NCBI RefSeq assembly: GCF_026626705.1
Contig: NZ_JAPNKC010000001.1
Coordinates: 10,378,001-10,442,000, forward strand
Direction of reading: 5' to 3'
Source: Pyxidicoccus sp. MSG2
Lineage (GTDB): Bacteria; Myxococcota; Myxococcia; Myxococcales; Myxococcaceae
Length of the DNA stretch: 64,000 bases
In this document: positions 45,183 to 53,780 of the stretch, in pieces
Layout of the letters: every line of letters begins with the position of its first letter
Position numbering within the stretch: the stretch's first letter is position 1
Program-made: the position numbers and the translations under genes
The notes under the pieces: generated by a model
Seen by the model: only the letters and a program-made list of their open reading frames with translations
The model's database searches: none
Told to the model about the DNA's origin: nothing

Positions 45183-46124
45183 GTGAATCTGGATTTCCTA
45201 GATGAGCAGATGGCTGAACTTTCCAGGCAACTTGAACCCAGTGAGGCCCAGCGAAGTGCCGCCAGGAAGAGTCAGCGCGCAATCCGTGAGGCGCTCGACT
45301 CTGGCAACATGGCCAGCCGCATCATCACAGACTACCTGAGTGGCAGCTACGCGAGACACACCGCTATCGCGCCAATCGACGATGTAGACATCATCTTTGT
45401 GATCGATCCATCCAAGTGGAGGAATCCGGGCTCTGGCGGACGTCCGGCTCCCGAGAAGGTTCTGGAGACCTTCGCCGGCGCCATTCGCCTAAGACGCGAC
45501 AGCAGCACGGTCATGATGCAGCGTCGTTCCGTCGGCCTGAAGATGCATCATCTGCATATCGATGCGGTCCCAGCAATCGAGACGGAGCGCGACGGGTTGA
45601 TCTTGATTCCAGACCGCCGCAAGGAGGAGTGGATCCTGACGGGCCCCAAGATTCATGCGGAGCGAGCGACAGCCTTGAATCAGAAGCGTGGGAATATGTT
45701 CAAACCCCTCGTGAAGATATTGAAGGGCTGGAACTCGCAACTCGATGAAGACACCGCCTTCAAGTCCTTCAGCCTCGAAACCATGGCCCTGCGCATCTTC
45801 GAGGCCCGGAACTTCGACTCGATGTTCGAGGGGGTCTTGCTGTTCTTTGATTTCCTCTGTGGCCGGTTCGCCGAGGACACGCACTTCGAGTGGCCCGATA
45901 GCCTGGGCGTCGGTCTGTCCAGACCGTGTTTTGAGTATCAGCTCCTCGATATTGCCGGCACCGGGTCGAACCTCTTCGCGAACCTGTCAGACGATCGGCG
46001 CGGAGCCTTTCTCGAGGCGGCTCTCAGGACGAGAGACCTTCTGTGGAAGGCGAAGTGCTCGCGGTCGAGGGATCAGTGCCTGAACTACCTGGAGGAAGCT
46101 TTCCCGGACGACGTCAACCCTTGA
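45183..46124 (+). CDS. CD-NTase-like nucleotidyltransferase (CBASS-type candidate)
   Basis: A 313-residue pol-beta-fold nucleotidyltransferase. The active site is complete: LSGSYARHTAI (Gly54-Ser55) followed by DDVDIIFVI (Asp67, Asp69), and a third acid in LHIDAVPAI near 126. A helical domain with FKPLVKILKGWN and SFSLETMALRIFE follows, as in SMODS/OAS-like CD-NTases. These make cyclic or linear oligonucleotide messengers that trigger an effector after phage infection. GTG start with GGAG seven bases upstream. It overlaps the convergent membrane-protein gene by 11 bases. Alternatives are a tRNA-type or MNT toxin-antitoxin nucleotidyltransferase. Confidence 0.8.
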   Translation: MNLDFLDEQMAELSRQLEPSEAQRSAARKSQRAIREALDSGNMASRIITDYLSGSYARHTAIAPIDDVDIIFVIDPSKWRNPGSGGRPAPEKVLETFAGAIRLRRDSSTVMMQRRSVGLKMHHLHIDAVPAIETERDGLILIPDRRKEEWILTGPKIHAERATALNQKRGNMFKPLVKILKGWNSQLDEDTAFKSFSLETMALRIFEARNFDSMFEGVLLFFDFLCGRFAEDTHFEWPDSLGVGLSRPCFEYQLLDIAGTGSNLFANLSDDRRGAFLEAALRTRDLLWKAKCSRSRDQCLNYLEEAFPDDVNP

Positions 46125-46464
46125 AGGCCACCTTCATCCCGCTTTGGAGCAATAGGAACAACGGAACCCCCATCAGCCCGAGCAGCCCGAAGCAGAGCGA
46201 GGCGAGAGCCCACACGACGGCCGGCCCGAGGGCCAGTGCTCCCTGCCTGCGTGCCTTCACGATCTGGATGAAGCCACGGAAGCCCGCGATCAGCTGGATG
46301 GTCGCGAGGATCGCGAGTGGACGGAACGTCCCTGCATCTCCCAGGTCGGTGCTCACCGCGACGAAGACCCACACCCAGCCGAGCACGAACATCCCCATGG
46401 CGACGCCACCGGAGATGAGGGCCTTGCGCACGAGCGGGTCCGAGCTGGTGGCGAGAGCAGTCAT
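46114..46464 (-). CDS. Small membrane protein, unknown function
   Basis: A 116-residue protein with about three transmembrane helices: LISGGVAMGMFVLGWVWVFV, a segment at about 47-63 and VVWALASLCFGLLGLMGVPL. Basic loops (IVKARRQG) and a short C-terminal FKG. No family recognised. Its 3' end overlaps the nucleotidyltransferase gene by 11 bases on the opposite strand, which marks the right edge of that cassette. Confidence 0.7.
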   Translation of the reverse strand: MTALATSSDPLVRKALISGGVAMGMFVLGWVWVFVAVSTDLGDAGTFRPLAILATIQLIAGFRGFIQIVKARRQGALALGPAVVWALASLCFGLLGLMGVPLFLLLQSGMKVAFKG

Positions 46465-46511
46465 GGTTCCAGATGCTACCGCGACAGGAGTGGCTCTATG
46501 TTCCGGGCGCC

Positions 46512-46865
46512 ATGACCATCACCGCGCTCAAGCCATTCATCCCTTCCGGAAAGGACTTCGCGGCGGCCCGGAGCTTCTTCCTGGAGCTGGGCTTCACGGT
46601 GAACTGGGAGGGGCAGGGGCTCGCGGAGCTGCAGCTCGGTGCGGCGGTCTTCCTCCTCCAGGACTTCCACAACCCGGTCGTGCAGGAGAACCTGATGATG
46701 TTCGTCCGGGTGGATGACCTGGATGCGTGGTGGAAGCACCTCCAGGAGTGCGGCGTGCTGGAGCGCTACCCTGGCGTCCGCGCCAAGGCGCCGACCGTGT
46801 ATCCGTGGGGCCTGCGCGAGGTGCACCTGATCGACCCCGCCGGGGTGTGCTGGCACTTCGCCTAG
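46512..46865 (+). CDS. VOC family protein (bleomycin-resistance-like)
   Basis: A 117-residue vicinal-oxygen-chelate protein. It has one betaalphabetabetabeta pair: ITALKPFIPSGKDFAAARSF with the typical FFLELGF turn, then MFVRVDDLDAWWKHLQECGV, and a closing WGLREVHLIDPAGVCWHF. The last segment is the EVHLIDPAG.L.H motif of drug-sequestering and glyoxalase-like VOC proteins. The metal-ligand set is only partly visible. ATG at 46512; substrate unknown. Confidence 0.87.
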   Translation: MTITALKPFIPSGKDFAAARSFFLELGFTVNWEGQGLAELQLGAAVFLLQDFHNPVVQENLMMFVRVDDLDAWWKHLQECGVLERYPGVRAKAPTVYPWGLREVHLIDPAGVCWHFA

Positions 46866-46933
46866 AAAACCGTGGGCGGGCTGCGGTCTGGCGGATACGG
46901 TCCCGAGCCTCTCGCAGCTGGAGGACCACACCC

Positions 46934-47347
46934 TTGACCAACACCTTGCTCGGGACGACGTTGCTCGCGGTCCCCGTGACGGCGCTCTACGGCGCGCTCA
47001 ACGCCTTCCTCACGGTGGGCCTCTCCATCAACGTCAGCCGCGTGCGCGGCAAGCACAACGTGTGGCGCGGTGATGGTGGACACGCCGACCTGATCGCCGC
47101 CATCCGCGCGCACGGGAACAACGTGGAGCACGTTCCCCTCGCGCTCATCCTGCTGCTGGTGGCCGAGCTGTGCGGCGGAAACTCGATGGCGCTCCATGCC
47201 TTCGGTGGCGCACTGCTCGTGGCGCGGCTGGCACACGCGTTCGGCCTGATCAAGGCCAGCCGCGTGCAGGTGGTGGGCGCACTGCTGACCCTGGTCGTGC
47301 AGGTGGGGCTCGCCGGGTACCTGCTCTGGCTGCGGCCCTGGAGCTGA
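46934..47347 (+). CDS. MAPEG family membrane protein
   Basis: A 137-residue, four-helix integral membrane protein of the MAPEG family (membrane-associated proteins in eicosanoid and glutathione metabolism). The family core is clear: SRVRGKHNVWRGDGGHADL, then IRAHGNNVEHVPLALILLLV and LLVARLAHAFGLI. The RAHxNxxE and ARxxHxxG motifs bind glutathione in characterised members. A TTG start at 46934 is supported by GGAGG nine bases upstream; no ATG fits. Confidence 0.88.
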   Translation: MTNTLLGTTLLAVPVTALYGALNAFLTVGLSINVSRVRGKHNVWRGDGGHADLIAAIRAHGNNVEHVPLALILLLVAELCGGNSMALHAFGGALLVARLAHAFGLIKASRVQVVGALLTLVVQVGLAGYLLWLRPWS

Positions 47348-47496
47348 GCCTTCCCCTCGGCTTTCTCACCGGTTTTGAGGCGAGCCGCGAGGGTTCCAAC
47401 AGTTTGGACGCAACTCTGTTACCGCTCGTTCGAGAATCCACGTAGGACCGGGCCTCTATACCCCCGGACGCTCCTCTCCCCCTCAAGGAGGACATC

Positions 47497-48435
47497 ATGG
47501 CCGTCGGTGGCGCAGGCTCGGCAAGCAGCGGTAGTAGAAGCGGAAGCGCGGGCGCCGGTCGGTCGGCTGGGAGTTCGAGCGCGGGTAAGAGTTCGAGTGC
47601 GAGCAGCGCCTCGAAGTCCACTGGCTCGATGGCTGCCGCGCGGGCGGCGGACCGGGCCAGCGTGAGTGGGTACTCCGCCGATAGCAAGGCCTCGACGAAG
47701 ACTTCCGGGTCGATGGCCGCAGCACGGGCGGCGGACCGGGCGAGCGTGAAGGGCTACTCCGCCGAGACCAAGGCCTCGACGAAGACTTCTGGCTCGATGG
47801 CCGCCGCGCGAGCGGCGGACCGGGCGAGCGTGAAGGGCTACTCCGCCGAGAGCAGCTTCTCCTCGAAGAACTCGATGGCGGCGGCCCGTGCCGCGGATCG
47901 GGCGAGCGTGCTCGGCTATACGAGCGGCTCGCTCCGCAAGGGGACGACGAACGACACCGTCCGGGGCTTGCAGGACCGGTTGCGCTCAGCGGGATTCAAT
48001 CCTGGAAAGACTGACGGGAAGTTCGGCCCCGCCACGGAGAGGGCCGTTCGAGACTTCCAGCGCGCGATGGGACTCAAGGCGGATGGCGTGGTGGGGCGGC
48101 GGACCTTCGAGGCCCTCAACAAGTCCTCGAGCTTCACGAAGGCCAATACTGTGAACACCCCGTCGACGACGACCGGCAAGCCGTTCGAAGCGATGGCCCG
48201 GCTCGCGGAACAGCACGGCCTCACCGTTACCTCGACCAACAAGGGAAAGCACAACGTCGGCTCGAAGCACTACCTGGGGCGGGCCATCGACGTGCGCACT
48301 CGCGGCGTGTCGCAGGAGCGCCTCGACGCCTTCATGGCCGATGCCCGGGCGCGTGGCTACACCGTGCTCGACGAGCGGACACGCCCGGCGGGACAGGCGG
48401 TCTGGGGCGGTCCCCACATCCACGTCCAGAATTGA
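47497..48435 (+). CDS. Repeat-bearing peptidoglycan-binding protein with an M15-like peptidase domain
   Basis: A 312-residue protein in three parts. Residues 1-45 are Ser/Gly/Ala-rich. Residues 45-145 contain four copies of a 28-residue unit with core SMAAARAADRASVxGYS. Residues 150-205 are a PG_binding_1 domain (VRGLQDRLRSAGFNPGKTDG, then FGPATERAVRDFQRAMGLKA and DGVVGRRTFEALN). The C-terminal 90 residues are M15/VanY-like: SKHYLGRAIDVR gives SxHxxGxAxD, and WGGPHIHVQ supplies the last zinc His. It should cut peptidoglycan stem peptides, but no signal peptide is visible, so export may use another route. AAGGAGG precedes the ATG. Confidence 0.82.
   Translation: MAVGGAGSASSGSRSGSAGAGRSAGSSSAGKSSSASSASKSTGSMAAARAADRASVSGYSADSKASTKTSGSMAAARAADRASVKGYSAETKASTKTSGSMAAARAADRASVKGYSAESSFSSKNSMAAARAADRASVLGYTSGSLRKGTTNDTVRGLQDRLRSAGFNPGKTDGKFGPATERAVRDFQRAMGLKADGVVGRRTFEALNKSSSFTKANTVNTPSTTTGKPFEAMARLAEQHGLTVTSTNKGKHNVGSKHYLGRAIDVRTRGVSQERLDAFMADARARGYTVLDERTRPAGQAVWGGPHIHVQN
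47626..47922 (+). repeat. Four tandem copies of an 84-base (28-codon) unit inside the M15-like gene
   Basis: The repeat core starts (at its ATG codons) lie at 47629, 47713, 47797 and 47875, giving spacings of 84, 84 and 78 bases. The first three copies are nearly identical at DNA level; the fourth is shortened by two codons in its linker. Such arrays expand and contract by recombination. Confidence 0.85.
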
Positions 48436-48441
48436 GTGAAG

Positions 48442-48540
48442 TGGCGGTAGGGCACGGGAATCGAACTCGCCAGGGACGCCTCTCAGCGCCCCTCACCGGT
48501 TTTGAAGACCGGGCCGGCCACCAGGTCCGGAGGCCCTACC
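48442..48540 (-). tRNA. selC: tRNA-Sec (selenocysteine, anticodon UCA)
   Basis: Read on the minus strand. An 8-base acceptor stem is formed by GGTAGGGC and GCCCTACC, followed by discriminator G73 and an encoded CCA. The anticodon stem CCGGT/ACCGG holds the loop CTTCAAA with anticodon TCA (plus-strand 48503-48505). A long variable arm (TGAGGGGCGCTGAGAG...) and a T-loop TTCGATT follow. Eight-base acceptor stem, UCA anticodon and 99-base length are the hallmarks of bacterial tRNA-Sec, which delivers selenocysteine at UGA codons. The organism should therefore encode SelA, SelB, SelD and at least one selenoprotein. Confidence 0.95.
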
Positions 48541-48593
48541 GCCGTCGATTACTGCCGCACGCCCCGGGCCCCGTCAACCCACGCGCCGTGCCC

Positions 48594-49232
48594 TCACCGC
48601 GTCTTCTTCGCGGCCTTGCCCGGCTTCAGCCCGGGCAACCCATTCACCAGGGTGCTCACCAGCAACTGCGCCAGTTCCTCCGCGGGTGAGCCCTTGAAGC
48701 CCGTGCACGTGAGCCGCAGGCTCACAATCCCGTGCAGCCCCGCCCAGAGCACCTCGGCCAGCTTCGAGGGCTCGGCGTCCTCCGCAATCCGTCCCGCGGC
48801 CTTCAAGTCCTCGAACACACGGACCAGCACGGCGAAGGATCTCGGCCCCGCGCCGTCCGCGTCGCTGAACAGCGCCGTCGACAGCTTCGGGTCCTCCATG
48901 AAGATGAGCCGGTAGGGCTCCGGCTGCGCCAGGCCGAACTTCACGTACGCCTCGGCCATCTTCGCCAGCCGCTCCAGGGGTTCCTCCACCTTCGCCGCCG
49001 GCTCCAGCGCGGCCAGCAGGTCCTGGAACCCGCGGACACACAGCTCGCGCGCAATCGCGTCCCGGTTCTCGAAGTGCAGGTACAGCGTCGCCGGTGCGTA
49101 CTCCACCGCGTCCGCCAGCTTGCGCATCGAGAGGGCCGCGAAGCCCTCGCGCATCACCATGTCCCGCGCCACCCGGACGATCTGCTCGCGCAGCTCCGCC
49201 TTCTGCCGCTCCTTTCGCTCCGAAATCCCCAT
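48594..49232 (-). CDS. TetR/AcrR family transcriptional regulator
   Basis: A 212-residue repressor. The HTH lies at about 14-60 (IVRVARDMVMREGFAALSMR, then KLADAVEYAPATLYLHFENR). The C-terminal TetR_C_33-like domain (YVKFGLAQPEPYRLIFMED) is typical of regulators answering lipophilic compounds. The tail is Lys-rich. It is transcribed divergently from a NAD(P)-dependent epimerase-like gene, with a strong palindrome between them at 49276-49304. That layout predicts control of both itself and the neighbour. Confidence 0.92.
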   Translation of the reverse strand: MGISERKERQKAELREQIVRVARDMVMREGFAALSMRKLADAVEYAPATLYLHFENRDAIARELCVRGFQDLLAALEPAAKVEEPLERLAKMAEAYVKFGLAQPEPYRLIFMEDPKLSTALFSDADGAGPRSFAVLVRVFEDLKAAGRIAEDAEPSKLAEVLWAGLHGIVSLRLTCTGFKGSPAEELAQLLVSTLVNGLPGLKPGKAAKKTR

Positions 49233-49275
49233 GTTCTTGACTGTAGGCCTTGACGTTCAGAACGGCCACCAGTAA

Positions 49276-49304
49276 ATGAACACCGTTCACAGAACGGTGT
49301 TCAT
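49276..49304. promoter_or_regulatory. TetR operator between divergent genes
   Basis: A perfect inverted repeat with 13-base arms (ATGAACACCGTTC and its complement) around a 3-base centre. A shorter partial copy, GTTCAGAACGG, lies just to the left near 49254. Position between the divergent TetR and epimerase genes makes it the likely operator for both. Confidence 0.75.
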
Positions 49305-49338
49305 GAATCATCCGTCGTTCGGAACAAGGGAGCACGAC

Positions 49339-50331
49339 ATGGACAAGGTGGCGTTGTTCGGCGCATCGGGCGTCATCGGGCAGAGCGTGGCGCGGTCCCT
49401 CAAGGCGCAGGGGCGGGCCTACCGGGTGGTGGGTCGCTCGAAGGCCGGGCTCCAGCGTGAGTTCGGCGCGGACCCGCTGGCGGAGGTCGCCACCTGGAAC
49501 CCCGAGGACATGGACTCCATCCGAGCCGCGGCCCGGGGCATCCACACGCTCATCTACATGGTGGGGGTGAACTACTGGCAGTTCCACCTCCACCCGCAGC
49601 TCATGCGCCGCACGCTCGACGCCGCCATCGCCGAGGGCGTGCAGCAGGTGCTCCTCATCGGCACCGTGTACCCGTACGGCCGCCCCCGCACCACGCCCGT
49701 CACCGAGGACCACCCCCGCGAGCCGCACACCTTCAAGGGGCGCATGCGCAAGGAGCAGGAGGACCTCCTTCTCGCCGAGCACGCCGCCGGCCGCATCCGC
49801 GGCACCATCCTCCGCCTCCCCGACTTCTACGGCCCCGGCGTGGACAAGAGCTTCCTCTACCGCCCCTTCCTCGCCGCGACGCAGGGCACGCGCGCCCAGC
49901 TCATCGGCCCCATCGACTCGCCGCACGAGTTCGTCTACGTGCCCGACGTGGGCCCCGTCGTCACCGCGCTCATGGACGAGCCCCGCGCGTACGGCCGCTG
50001 GTGGAACCTCGCCGGCGCGGGCGTCACCACCCAGCGCGCGCTCGTGAATGAAATCTTCGCCCAGGCCGGCCGGCCGCCGAAGCTCATGGCGTCAGGGAAG
50101 GGGATGCTCCGGCTGATGGGCCTCTTCGACCCGTTCATGAAGGAGCTGGTGGAGATGCACTACCTGCTCACCGAGCCCGTCCTCATGGACGACTCGGCGC
50201 TGCGGGGGCTGCTGGGCACCGTGCACAAGACGCCCTACAGCGAGGGCATCCGCCAGACGCTCGCTGCCACTCGCGCCGCGTCCGTCAGTCCAGCCCCCGC
50301 TGCCACAGGTCGTCCTCATCCAGTCCCATGA
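49339..50331 (+). CDS. NAD(P)-dependent epimerase/dehydratase family protein
   Basis: A 330-residue extended-SDR Rossmann protein. The N-terminal cofactor motif is VALFGASGVIGQSVARSLKA (GxxGxxG), followed by TLIYMVGVNYW and the catalytic-type GTVYPYGRPR (Y within YxxxR, so the usual YxxxK Lys is not obvious). It resembles the atypical SDRs of the NAD(P)-binding NmrA/epimerase group. Start at 49339, with AAGGGAG six bases upstream. Its 3' end overlaps the convergent TPR-zincin gene by 47 bases. Likely repressed by the divergent TetR regulator. Confidence 0.87.
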   Translation: MDKVALFGASGVIGQSVARSLKAQGRAYRVVGRSKAGLQREFGADPLAEVATWNPEDMDSIRAAARGIHTLIYMVGVNYWQFHLHPQLMRRTLDAAIAEGVQQVLLIGTVYPYGRPRTTPVTEDHPREPHTFKGRMRKEQEDLLLAEHAAGRIRGTILRLPDFYGPGVDKSFLYRPFLAATQGTRAQLIGPIDSPHEFVYVPDVGPVVTALMDEPRAYGRWWNLAGAGVTTQRALVNEIFAQAGRPPKLMASGKGMLRLMGLFDPFMKELVEMHYLLTEPVLMDDSALRGLLGTVHKTPYSEGIRQTLAATRAASVSPAPAATGRPHPVP

Positions 50332-51358
50332 GGTGACCGACCTCGTGCATCACCGTGATTCCAATCTGCTCGATGAGCTCCTCGCGCGTCCTCGCGAAGC
50401 GCTCCAGGTTCTTCTGGTACAGCACGATGGACGCGGGGAAGTGGTCATACGCGTTCGTCACGCTGCGCTCGCCCACGGGCGTGCCCCGGAACACCCCGAG
50501 GATGCTCGGGGATAGCGGCGGGTCCTGGCCCAGCAGGTCCTCGTCCGAGGGCAGGTCCTCCACGGCAATCGTCACGTTGTCCAGGTACTGCTTCGCGTGG
50601 TGGGGCAGGGCCTTCACCGCGTCCTCCACCGCGCGGTCGAACTCCTCCTCCGCCAGCTGCACCGGGGGAGGGAACTCCTCGGGCACCAGCGCCTCCGCCT
50701 TCCCGAAGCGCTTCTTCGCCTCCTTTTCGTCCCCGCGCCGCTCCGCCATCAGCCCCAGGTAGTGGTGCGCCCACGCCTCGTCCGGCATGTCCTTCAGCAC
50801 CTTGTCGAAGGCGGCCCGGGCCTCCTCGAAGCGGCACAGCTCGAACAGGGCGATGCCTCGCTCCAGCTGCGCGTCCACCGAGCGCGGCAGGTGCCGGAGC
50901 GCCTCGTCCAGGCTCGCCAGCGCCGTGGCGCACTCGCCCATCTGGTTCAGCCCCATGCCCTCCAGGAGGAGGAATTCGTAGAGCAGCTCCACATCATCGG
51001 CCTTCTGGGCCAGGCGCCGGCCTCGCGCACACAGGGCGAGCCCCTCCGCCACCGCCTCCCGGTCCTCCCCGGTGCGGCACACCAGGCAGTCCGCGGCGCC
51101 CAGGAGCACCTCCGGGTCCTCGGGCGCCAGCTTCAGGGCCTGTCCGTAGGCCCGGCCGGCCTCCTCCAGCCGGCCCAGTTCCACCAGGGCCGCCGCCCGG
51201 AAGTGGAGGGCCTCGGGCAGCTCGGGTGCGTCCGCCAGCAACCCCTCCGCTCCGGACAGGGCCGCCTCGAAGTCACCCGTCTCGAAGGCGTCCGCCACCG
51301 CGTCCAGTCGAGCCTCCATCCCCGCCACCCCCTCTCGCTTCGCGGTCCGCTTCCCCAT
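50285..51358 (-). CDS. TPR protein with a C-terminal zincin metalloprotease domain
   Basis: A 357-residue protein. Residues 10-225 are TPR repeats (for example LPEALHFRAAALVELGRLEE and DEAWAHHYLGLMAERRGDEK). Residues 230-357 belong to the short Zincin_1 family (PF06262). It contains IVLYQKNLERFARTREELIE and IGITVMHEVGHLMGLDEDDL, the metal site HExxHxxGxxE. Zincin_1 domains are usually free-standing proteins of about 110-130 residues, so the TPR fusion is a lineage feature suggesting a protein-protein docking role. The start could be the ATG at 51358 or the one at 51319 that has GGGGG before it. Confidence 0.87.
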   Translation of the reverse strand: MGKRTAKREGVAGMEARLDAVADAFETGDFEAALSGAEGLLADAPELPEALHFRAAALVELGRLEEAGRAYGQALKLAPEDPEVLLGAADCLVCRTGEDREAVAEGLALCARGRRLAQKADDVELLYEFLLLEGMGLNQMGECATALASLDEALRHLPRSVDAQLERGIALFELCRFEEARAAFDKVLKDMPDEAWAHHYLGLMAERRGDEKEAKKRFGKAEALVPEEFPPPVQLAEEEFDRAVEDAVKALPHHAKQYLDNVTIAVEDLPSDEDLLGQDPPLSPSILGVFRGTPVGERSVTNAYDHFPASIVLYQKNLERFARTREELIEQIGITVMHEVGHLMGLDEDDLWQRGLD

Positions 51359-51449
51359 GGGCCGGCACATATGAAGGCACAGCGAGCGTTGTCAACGACG
51401 GCCACGGCTGTTACGTTCCGCCCCCCGTCCAAGCGCGACGGAACGTCCC

Positions 51450-51806
51450 GTGAACATCCTTGTCGTCGACGACGATCTCGAGCTGTGCACCATGCTCTCT
51501 CGCTTCCTGGAGATGCATGGGTACACCGTGTACTCGGCGGCGGACGCCTTGCAGGCGCTCGACATCCTGGAGCGCAACCAGGTGGGCATGGTCATCACCG
51601 ACTACCTCATGCCCCACCTGGACGGCATCCACTTCACGGAGATGCTCAAGGCGGACCCCCGCTTCCAGGCCGTTCCCGTCCTCCTGATGACGGGCAGCAC
51701 GGAAGAGGGCATCACCGACCGCGGCCTGAGAAAGGGCGTCGCCCTGACGCTCCGCAAGCCGCTGGACATGGGGCAGTTGCTCACCCTCGTGCGCTTCGCC
51801 GAGTAA
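51450..51806 (+). CDS. Single-domain response regulator (CheY-like)
   Basis: A 118-residue stand-alone receiver. MNILVVDDDLELC carries the acidic pocket, D51 in VITDYLMPHLDG is the phospho-acceptor, MTGS holds the switch Thr, and the conserved Lys lies in LRKPLD. With no output domain it must act by protein contact or as a relay. A GTG start at 51450 has a weak ribosome-binding site. It sits 180 bases upstream of groEL but is separated from it by a CIRCE-controlled promoter, so the two are independent. Confidence 0.9.
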   Translation: MNILVVDDDLELCTMLSRFLEMHGYTVYSAADALQALDILERNQVGMVITDYLMPHLDGIHFTEMLKADPRFQAVPVLLMTGSTEEGITDRGLRKGVALTLRKPLDMGQLLTLVRFAE

Positions 51807-51884
51807 CCCGGCAGGGAGCCCCGTGGTGGCCTGCACCCAGGGCCTCTGGTCGCGTCCGCTCGCCCACAGGTCCGCCCTTCCTGG

Positions 51885-51937
51885 TTGACATCGTTGGGCT
51901 GGCCCTTATGTTGGCGCTCGCCATGGCCGAGTGCTAA
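51885..51937 (+). promoter_or_regulatory. groEL promoter with CIRCE operator
   Basis: TTGACA at 51885-51890 and TATGTT at 51907-51912, 16 bases apart, make a good housekeeping promoter. It is overlapped at its start site by a CIRCE element, TTGGCGCTC-N9-GAGTGCTAA, at 51911-51937. The right half is perfect and the left half matches TTAGCACTC at 7 of 9 positions. CIRCE is the binding site of the heat-shock repressor HrcA, so groEL should be derepressed by heat or misfolded protein. Confidence 0.88.
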
Positions 51938-51985
51938 CGGCCTGTGTCGTATCAATAAAATCCCCAGGAAATTCAGGAGGTTGCG

Positions 51986-53635
<1,650 letters not shown>

Positions 53636-53704
53636 GCCGCCTCCAGCAGCCCGGGGCAGTCGCCTCGGGCCCGCCGGGTCGGTGATGGATTCTTGATGTT
53701 GGGA

Positions 53705-53751
53705 CGCGGCCCTGGATGCCTCCTCGAGAGGCGCCGGGGCCGTGGCTTTTT
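53705..53751 (+). terminator. Rho-independent terminator after groEL
   Basis: A strong GC hairpin (CGGCCCTGG...CCGGGGCCG with inner GCCTC/GAGGC pairing) is followed shortly by TTTTT at 53747-53751, about 70 bases after the groEL stop. It is the clearest intrinsic terminator I found in the window. Confidence 0.75.
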
Positions 53752-53780
53752 CCGGGGCAGGGGAGGGGCTGCGCCGTGCT

